From NCBI RefSeq assembly GCF_007713465.1, contig NZ_VMSG01000014.1:62001-126000 (forward strand): a stretch of 64,000 bases of DNA. The letters run 5' to 3'. The position numbers and the translations under genes were made by a program. The notes beneath the pieces were generated by a model, which did not search any database, was not told the DNA's origin, and was given only the letters and a program-made list of their open reading frames with translations. The stretch is from Pseudomonas sp. H3(2019) (GTDB lineage Bacteria > Pseudomonadota > Gammaproteobacteria > Pseudomonadales > Pseudomonadaceae). Numbering within the stretch: the first letter of the stretch is position 1; each line of letters opens with the position of its first letter. Below, piece after piece: positions 58,841-64,000 of the stretch.

Positions 58841-59230
58841 TTACACGCGGCGCTTCTTCGGCGGACGGCACCCGTTGTGCGGGATTGGCGTCACGTCGGT
58901 GATGCTGGCGATCTTATAGCCACAGCCGTTCAAAGCACGGACAGCGGACTCACGACCTGGACCTGGACCTTTGACGTTAACGTCGAGGTTTTTCAGGCCA
59001 TATTCCAGCGCAGCTTGACCAGCACGTTCAGCAGCTACTTGAGCAGCAAACGGGGTGGACTTGCGGGAACCGCGGAAACCCGAACCACCGGAGGTAGCCC
59101 AGGAAAGAGCGTTACCTTGACGGTCGGTGATGGTCACGATTGTGTTGTTAAAAGACGCGTGGATGTGGGCGATGCCATCAACCACTGTCTTTTTGACTTT
59201 TTTACGAGGACGAGCAGCAGGTTTTGCCAT
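58841..59230 (-). CDS. rpsK: 30S ribosomal protein S11
   Basis: A 129-residue protein with [20 protein letters not shown] and the C-terminal [16 protein letters not shown]. It forms the platform of the small subunit and lies between rpsM and rpsD. Confidence 0.98.
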   Translation of the reverse strand: MAKPAARPRKKVKKTVVDGIAHIHASFNNTIVTITDRQGNALSWATSGGSGFRGSRKSTPFAAQVAAERAGQAALEYGLKNLDVNVKGPGPGRESAVRALNGCGYKIASITDVTPIPHNGCRPPKKRRV

Positions 59231-59260
59231 GATTAAATTCCTGTCGATTCGCTGGGGCGA

Positions 59261-59617
59261 TTACTTGCGGATCGGCTTACGCGGACCTTTACGGGTACGC
59301 GCGTTGGTCTTGGTACGCTGACCGCGTACTGGCAGACCACGACGATGACGCAGACCGCGATAGCAACCGAGGTCCATCAAGCGCTTGATTTTCATGTTGA
59401 TTTCGCGACGCAGGTCACCTTCAGTGGTGAACTTCGCCACTTCGCCACGCAGCTGTTCAATCTGCTCGTCGCTCAGATCCTTGATCTTTGCGGCTGGGTT
59501 TACCCCAGTCACTGCACAGATCTTCTGTGCAGTTGTGCGACCAACACCATAGATGTAGGTCAGCGAGATAACAGTATGCTTGTTATCTGGAATGTTGACG
59601 CCTGCAATACGGGCCAT
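59261..59617 (-). CDS. rpsM: 30S ribosomal protein S13
   Basis: A 118-residue protein beginning [19 protein letters not shown], with the basic tail [17 protein letters not shown]. It is the first alpha-operon gene after rpmJ, and the 130-base gap upstream may contain the leader through which S4 regulates. Confidence 0.98.
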   Translation of the reverse strand: MARIAGVNIPDNKHTVISLTYIYGVGRTTAQKICAVTGVNPAAKIKDLSDEQIEQLRGEVAKFTTEGDLRREINMKIKRLMDLGCYRGLRHRRGLPVRGQRTKTNARTRKGPRKPIRK

Positions 59618-59705
59618 TCAGTGGGACTCCAATTGACAGCTACCTACGCCCCGGAAGCCAAGAAATAGGGCGCGAGATAATATCGCTGTAATAACAAATA
59701 ATCAA

Positions 59706-59729
59706 CCCAGCAGCGCACTAGCTGCTGGG
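59706..59729 (-). promoter_or_regulatory. Hairpin in the rpmJ-rpsM leader
   Basis: CCCAGCAGC and GCTGCTGGG pair around six bases in the 130-base rpmJ-rpsM gap. On the leftward strand it is followed by a loose T/A-rich tract rather than a clean T-run. It could be a weak terminator/attenuator or part of an S4-binding alpha-operon leader. Confidence 0.4.
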
Positions 59730-59747
59730 CTTGAAGCACAATCACAC

Positions 59748-59864
59748 TCAGCCTTGGCGCTGTTTGTGACGCGGTTCCGCGCTGCAAATTACTCGAACAA
59801 CACCTTCGCGGCGAATAATCTTGCAGTTACGGCACAGCTTTTTCACCGATGCACGAACTTTCAT
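59748..59864 (-). CDS. rpmJ: 50S ribosomal protein L36
   Basis: A 38-residue protein read directly from the sequence ([20 protein letters not shown] at the start). The zinc-ribbon ligands Cys11, Cys14, Cys27 and His33 are all present, so it is the zinc-containing form. It lies 24 bases after secY. Confidence 0.97.
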
Positions 59865-59888
59865 CACCAACTCCTCGAACCTTATGGG

Positions 59889-61217
59889 TCAGCGCAGCAT
59901 GCCGCTGCCGTAACCCTTCAGGTTGGCTTTCTTCATCAGGGATTCGTACTGGTGCGAAACGAGGTGCGATTGTACTTGGGACATGAAGTCCATCACAACC
60001 ACGACCACGATCAGCAACGAGGTCCCGCCAAGGTAGAACGGAACGTTTGCTGCAACCACCAGGAACTGGGGCAACAGGCACACGGCCGTCATATAAAGAG
60101 CACCGAACATGGTCAAGCGAGTCAGAACGCCATCAATATAGCGCGCAGACTGCTCACCTGGACGGATGCCCGGAATAAAGGCACCGGACTTCTTCAGGTT
60201 TTCCGCTACGTCTTTCGGATTGAACATCAACGCCGTATAGAAGAAGCAGAAGAAAATAATCCCTGCACTAAACAGCAGAATATTCAACGGCTGACCAGGA
60301 GCGATCGACTGCGAGATGTCCTGCAACCAGCCCATACCTTCAGACTGACCAAACCAGGCACCCAACGAAGCCGGGAACAGCAAAATGCTGCTCGCGAAAA
60401 TAGCCGGAATAACACCGGCCATGTTCACTTTCAGCGGCAAGTGGCTAGTCTGCGCAGCAAACACCTTGCGGCCCTGCTGACGCTTGGCGTAGTGAACAGC
60501 AATACGACGCTGACCACGCTCAATGAACACCACGAAACCGATAATCGCTACTGCCAGCAAACCGATGGCAACCAAGGCGAAGATGTTGATATCACCCTGA
60601 CGCGCAGACTCGAAAGACTGCCCGATTGCTCTCGGAAGACCGGCGACGATACCCGAAAAAATCAACATCGAGATACCGTTGCCAACACCACGCTCAGTAA
60701 TCTGCTCACCCAGCCACATCATGAACATCGCACCAGCCACAAACGTGGATACCGCGACGAAATGGAAGCCAAAGTCACCAGTGAACGCAACGCCCTGCCC
60801 CGCCAGGCCAATGGACATGCCAATAGCCTGAACGAGAGCGAGGACGACAGTGCCGTAGCGGGTGTACTGGCTGATCTTGCGACGGCCAGCTTCACCTTCC
60901 TTCTTCAACTGCTCCAACTGCGGGCTGACGGCTGTCATCAGCTGCATGATGATCGATGCCGAAATGTACGGCATGATCCCCAGTGCAAAGATGCTCATCC
61001 GCTCCAGCGCGCCGCCGGAAAACATGTTGAACAAGCTAAGAATGGTCCCCTCATTCTGTCGAAACAGGTCTGCGAGTCGGTCCGGGTTGATACCTGGAAC
61101 CGGGATGTGTGCGCCTATTCGGTAGACGATAATCGCCAGGAACAGAAAACGCAGACGAGCCCAGAGTTCAGACATACCGCCTTTGCCGAGCGCAGAGAGA
61201 GCACCTTGCTTAGCCAT
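59889..61217 (-). CDS. secY: Preprotein translocase subunit SecY
   Basis: A 442-residue inner-membrane channel subunit with ten predicted helices. The first is [22 protein letters not shown] (61090-61160), and the plug and cytoplasmic loops include [19 protein letters not shown]. With SecE/SecG and SecA it moves unfolded proteins across the membrane. It directly abuts the rplO stop. Confidence 0.98.
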   Translation of the reverse strand: MAKQGALSALGKGGMSELWARLRFLFLAIIVYRIGAHIPVPGINPDRLADLFRQNEGTILSLFNMFSGGALERMSIFALGIMPYISASIIMQLMTAVSPQLEQLKKEGEAGRRKISQYTRYGTVVLALVQAIGMSIGLAGQGVAFTGDFGFHFVAVSTFVAGAMFMMWLGEQITERGVGNGISMLIFSGIVAGLPRAIGQSFESARQGDINIFALVAIGLLAVAIIGFVVFIERGQRRIAVHYAKRQQGRKVFAAQTSHLPLKVNMAGVIPAIFASSILLFPASLGAWFGQSEGMGWLQDISQSIAPGQPLNILLFSAGIIFFCFFYTALMFNPKDVAENLKKSGAFIPGIRPGEQSARYIDGVLTRLTMFGALYMTAVCLLPQFLVVAANVPFYLGGTSLLIVVVVVMDFMSQVQSHLVSHQYESLMKKANLKGYGSGMLR

Positions 61218-61655
61218 TTATTCCTCGAACTTGCCGCCAGCTGCTTCGATAGCCGCACGCGCACCTTTGGTGGCGCCGATTCCCTTTCCGATGGTGACAG
61301 CGCGAGTAACTTCGCCGGACAGCATGATTTTCACACGCTGAACGTTGACGTTGATCACGTTGGCATCTTTCAGGGACTGCACGGTGACGATGTCGCCTTC
61401 CACTTTAGCCAGCTCGGACAGACGCACTTCTGCGCGGTCCATGGCCTTCAGGGAAACGAAACCGAACTTCGGCAGGCGACGATGCAGCGGCTGTTGACCG
61501 CCTTCAAAGCCTGGAGCAATGGTGCCACCGGAGCGGGAGGTTTGACCTTTGTGACCACGGCCACCAGTCTTACCCAAACCACTACCGATACCACGGCCCG
61601 GACGATGCTTTTCGCGACGGGAACCCGGCGCTGGACTCAGATCATTGAGTTTCAT
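61218..61655 (-). CDS. rplO: 50S ribosomal protein L15
   Basis: A 145-residue protein with the glycine-rich N-terminal extension ([19 protein letters not shown]) that threads through 23S rRNA. It lies between rpmD and secY, as in other spc operons. Confidence 0.98.
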   Translation of the reverse strand: MKLNDLSPAPGSRREKHRPGRGIGSGLGKTGGRGHKGQTSRSGGTIAPGFEGGQQPLHRRLPKFGFVSLKAMDRAEVRLSELAKVEGDIVTVQSLKDANVINVNVQRVKIMLSGEVTRAVTIGKGIGATKGARAAIEAAGGKFEE

Positions 61656-61658
61656 CGA

Positions 61659-61835
61659 TTAACCCTCGACACGCAGCATGTAGTAAGCCTTGTTGATCAT
61701 CCCGCGATTCTCGGGAGTATCCAGCACTTCTACAGTGTGACCGATGCGACGCAGACCCAGACCCTTAACGCACAGTTTGTGGTTAGGGATGCGGCCGGTC
61801 ATGCTTTTGATCAGCGTTACTTTAACGGTAGCCAT
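61659..61835 (-). CDS. rpmD: 50S ribosomal protein L30
   Basis: A 58-residue protein read directly ([20 protein letters not shown] at the start; ends AYYMLRVEG). It lies two bases after rpsE and three bases before rplO. Confidence 0.97.
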   Translation of the reverse strand: MATVKVTLIKSMTGRIPNHKLCVKGLGLRRIGHTVEVLDTPENRGMINKAYYMLRVEG

Positions 61836-61837
61836 GA

Positions 61838-62338
61838 TCAGAAGATCTCCTTGACGCTTTTGCCACGCTTGGCGGCAATGGATTCAGGAGACTGCATAGC
61901 TTTCAAACCTTTGAAAGTGGCGTGAACCACGTTTACCGGGTTAGTCGAGCCGTAGCACTTGGCCAGAACGTTCTGAACGCCAGCAACTTCGAGGACAGCA
62001 CGCATAGCGCCGCCAGCGATGATACCGGTACCTTCAGAAGCAGGCTGCATGTACACCTTCGAAGCGCCGTGAGCGGACTTCATTGCGTACTGCAGAGTGG
62101 TGCCGTTCAGATCAACTTGGATCATGTTGCGGCGAGCAGCTTCCATTGCCTTCTGGATCGCAGCAGGCACTTCACGCGACTTGCCACGGCCGAAGCCAAC
62201 GCGCCCTTTACCATCACCAACCACGGTCAACGCGGTGAAAGTGAAGATACGGCCGCCTTTAACGGTTTTGGCTACGCGGTTAACTTGAACCAGCTTCTCG
62301 ATGTAGCCTTCGTCGCGCTTTTGGTCGTTATTTGACAT
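61838..62338 (-). CDS. rpsE: 30S ribosomal protein S5
   Basis: A 166-residue protein with the double-stranded RNA-binding-like N-terminal domain ([20 protein letters not shown]) and [20 protein letters not shown]. It affects decoding fidelity. It is located between rplR and rpmD. Confidence 0.98.
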   Translation of the reverse strand: MSNNDQKRDEGYIEKLVQVNRVAKTVKGGRIFTFTALTVVGDGKGRVGFGRGKSREVPAAIQKAMEAARRNMIQVDLNGTTLQYAMKSAHGASKVYMQPASEGTGIIAGGAMRAVLEVAGVQNVLAKCYGSTNPVNVVHATFKGLKAMQSPESIAAKRGKSVKEIF

Positions 62339-62341
62339 AAC

Positions 62342-62692
62342 TTAGAACTCCAGCCCAGCTTCACGAGCAGCATCAGCCAGCGCCTTGACGCGGCCGTGGT
62401 ACTTGAAGCCAGAGCGGTCGAAAGCCACCTGCGAGACGCCAGCGGCTTTAGCACGCGTAGCGACCAGCTGGCCAACCTTAGTGGCCGCGTCGATGTTGCC
62501 AGTGGCACCATCACGCAGTTCTTTATCCAAAGTCGAGGCACTTGCCAGGACTTTGTTGCCGTCGGCCGAAATGACCTGGGCGTAGATGTGCTGCGACGAA
62601 CGGAACACGCAGAGACGCACGACTTCGAGTTCGTGCATTTTCAGGCGTGCTTTGCGAGCGCGACGCAGTCGAGTAACTTTTTTGTCGGTCAT
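62342..62692 (-). CDS. rplR: 50S ribosomal protein L18
   Basis: A 116-residue 5S rRNA-binding protein with a basic N-terminus ([19 protein letters not shown]) and [24 protein letters not shown]. It is three bases upstream of rpsE. Confidence 0.98.
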   Translation of the reverse strand: MTDKKVTRLRRARKARLKMHELEVVRLCVFRSSQHIYAQVISADGNKVLASASTLDKELRDGATGNIDAATKVGQLVATRAKAAGVSQVAFDRSGFKYHGRVKALADAAREAGLEF

Positions 62693-62702
62693 TTGCTATG
62701 CC

Positions 62703-63236
62703 CTACTTCTTCTTGGCTTCTTTACGACGGACGACTTCGTCCGCGTAGCGCACACCTTTGCCTTTGTACGGCTCTGGTGGACGGAAGTCGCGGATCTCGG
62801 CGGCCACTTGACCTACCAGCTGCTTGTCGATGCCCTTGATCAGGATATCGGTCTGGCTAGGAGTCTCAGCGGTGATGCCTTCCGGCAGTTCATAATCCAC
62901 TGGGTGCGAGAAGCCAAGAGCCAGGTTCAGCACTGTGCCTTTTGCTTGCGCTTTGTAACCAACACCGACCAGCTGGAGCTTGCGCTCGAAGCCTTGGCTT
63001 ACGCCTTGGACCATGTTGTTTACCAACGCACGAGTGGTACCAGCCATTGCGCGAGTTTGTTGATCGCCATTGCGAGCAGCGAAACGCAGCTCACCAGCTT
63101 CTTCAACGATCTCAACGGACGAATGGATGTTCAGTTCGAGAGTGCCCTTGGCACCCTTCACCGAAAGCTGTTGGCCTGCGAATTTAACTTCGACACCGGC
63201 TGGCAGCTTAACGGGGTTCTTAGCGACGCGAGACAT
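62703..63236 (-). CDS. rplF: 50S ribosomal protein L6
   Basis: A 177-residue protein with [21 protein letters not shown] and the C-terminal [20 protein letters not shown]. It contains two similar RNA-binding domains and is located near the GTPase centre. Confidence 0.98.
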   Translation of the reverse strand: MSRVAKNPVKLPAGVEVKFAGQQLSVKGAKGTLELNIHSSVEIVEEAGELRFAARNGDQQTRAMAGTTRALVNNMVQGVSQGFERKLQLVGVGYKAQAKGTVLNLALGFSHPVDYELPEGITAETPSQTDILIKGIDKQLVGQVAAEIRDFRPPEPYKGKGVRYADEVVRRKEAKKK

Positions 63237-63248
63237 GCTTATCCCCCC

Positions 63249-63641
63249 TTAGAACACAGTGCAAAGAACTTCGCCGCCGACACCGGCAGCGCGCGCAGCA
63301 CGATCCGTCATCACACCTTTGTTGGTGGAGACGATAGACACACCGAGACCGCCACGAACTTTTGGCAGATCATCGACGGACTTGTACTGACGCAGGCCTG
63401 GACGGCTAACGCGCTTCACTTCCTCGATGACCGGACGGCCTTCGAAGTACTTCAGCTCGATGGACAGCAGTGGTTTGATTTCGCTGCTGATCTGATAACC
63501 CGCGATGTAACCTTCGTCCTTCAGGACTTTAGCTACAGCCACCTTCAACGTGGAAGACGGCATGCTTACGACGGACTTTTCAGCCATCTGGGCATTACGG
63601 ATTCGAGTTAGCATGTCCGCTAACGGGTCCTGCATACTCAT
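63249..63641 (-). CDS. rpsH: 30S ribosomal protein S8
   Basis: A 130-residue protein ([20 protein letters not shown]; ends GGEVLCTVF). In E. coli, S8 represses its own operon by binding the rplE leader. It is 12 bases upstream of rplF and separated from rpsN by an unusually long spacer. Confidence 0.98.
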   Translation of the reverse strand: MSMQDPLADMLTRIRNAQMAEKSVVSMPSSTLKVAVAKVLKDEGYIAGYQISSEIKPLLSIELKYFEGRPVIEEVKRVSRPGLRQYKSVDDLPKVRGGLGVSIVSTNKGVMTDRAARAAGVGGEVLCTVF

Positions 63642-63761
63642 GGGCTAGACGCTCCTAATACAAAAAAATAAGCCTTGCGGCTACTACCTTCGCCGAGAAA
63701 CTCCGCACGAAAAAAGCACGGGCTCAGGCGAGCCGGGTATTCTAGACACACCCCACAAATG

Positions 63762-63788
63762 AATCAAGCCCCAATAGGGGCCTGATTC
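63762..63788 (-). promoter_or_regulatory. Hairpin in the rpsN-rpsH spacer
   Basis: GAATCAAGCCCC and GGGGCCTGATTC form a 12-pair stem (one G-U) with a tiny loop in the 208-base spacer between rpsN and rpsH. It has no T-run, so it is more likely an RNA processing or regulatory element than a terminator. Confidence 0.4.
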
Positions 63789-63849
63789 AAGTTCAAGGTC
63801 ACCGGTGGTCAGGATCTTGCGACCCCGAGCACCGAGACTTTGATAGTGC

Positions 63850-64000
63850 TTACCAGCTGGCTTTAACCAGACCAGGTACGTCACCACGCATTGCCGCTTC
63901 ACGCAGTTTGTTACGGCCGAGGCCGAACTTGCGGTAAACGCCGTGTGGACGACCGGTCAGGCGGCAGCGGTTACGCATGCGCGAAGCGCTTGCGTCACGT
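63850..64000 (-). CDS. rpsN: 30S ribosomal protein S14 (partial, N-terminus off window)
   Basis: Only the C-terminal ~49 residues are inside the window: [20 protein letters not shown] and onward to GLVKASW and the stop at 63850. The visible part has a single Cys in RNRCRLTG, not the CxxC pairs of the zinc form, so it is the zinc-free type. Confidence 0.95.

Noticed and set aside
59754..61925. 723-codon open frame on the plus strand across secY, rplO and part of rpsE
   Set aside because: It is antisense to three certain genes, has no recognisable domain or ribosome-binding site, and is explained by codon bias of the high-GC genes.

Overview
The window is a piece of a Pseudomonas chromosome, most likely from the P. 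fluorescens group. The evidence is the gene order (xseB-ispA-dxs, ribA to nrdR, a zrm-oprG-epimerase block, ssb-MFS-uvrA-ftnA-katA, and the alpha/spc ribosomal operons), the high GC with compact ATGA-type overlaps, and several families of REP/REPIN repeats typical of fluorescent pseudomonads.

Left part (1-16.7 kb). A very large leftward gene runs off the left edge. It encodes a leucine-rich-repeat protein with a NEL-type E3 ubiquitin ligase domain, and the catalytic CxD motif is only just inside the window. A sensor histidine kinase lies divergently beside it. Next is a complete leftward six-gene alpha-2-macroglobulin operon matching magABCDEF of P. aeruginosa and yfaP/A/T/S/Q of E. coli. It begins and ends with a DUF2135 paralogue and is held together by GTGA/ATGA overlaps. 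It encodes a thioester-less macroglobulin and two proteins that look related to peptidoglycan enzymes.

Middle part (16.7-43.8 kb). Housekeeping isoprenoid genes (xseB, ispA, dxs) face a leftward block. That block holds a BtuF-like binding protein, riboflavin genes (ribA, ribH, ribBA, ribE, ribD), nusB, thiL, pgpA and nrdR. Rightward genes follow: a YbaY-like lipoprotein, a methyltransferase and a CnoX/YbbN thioredoxin. Next come a Zur-type operator with a zinc-linked ABC operon (zrmABCD-like) and oprG/ompW behind an Anr-type box. Two sugar-nucleotide enzymes, a giant Lhr-family helicase, a GlxA-type regulator and an isochorismatase-fold hydrolase complete this part.

Right part (43.8-64 kb). 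A yjf-type envelope module (DUF2170, PspA/IM30, DUF2491, DUF350, DUF1190 and a glutathionylspermidine synthase-like ATP-grasp protein) carries an inserted rhomboid protease gene. Two identical 11-bp CTCACGCGTGA sites bracket its probable promoter. Then come ssb, an MFS transporter, uvrA, a non-heme ferritin (ftnA) and katA. The window ends in the leftward ribosomal block rpsN-rpsH-rplF-rplR-rpsE-rpmD-rplO-secY-rpmJ-rpsM-rpsK-rpsD-rpoA-rplQ.

No tRNA, CRISPR array, prophage or insertion sequence was seen. The parts that most deserve a second look are the mag operon (especially magE and magC), the yjf module with its twin palindromes and rhomboid gene, and the truncated NEL effector-like gene.
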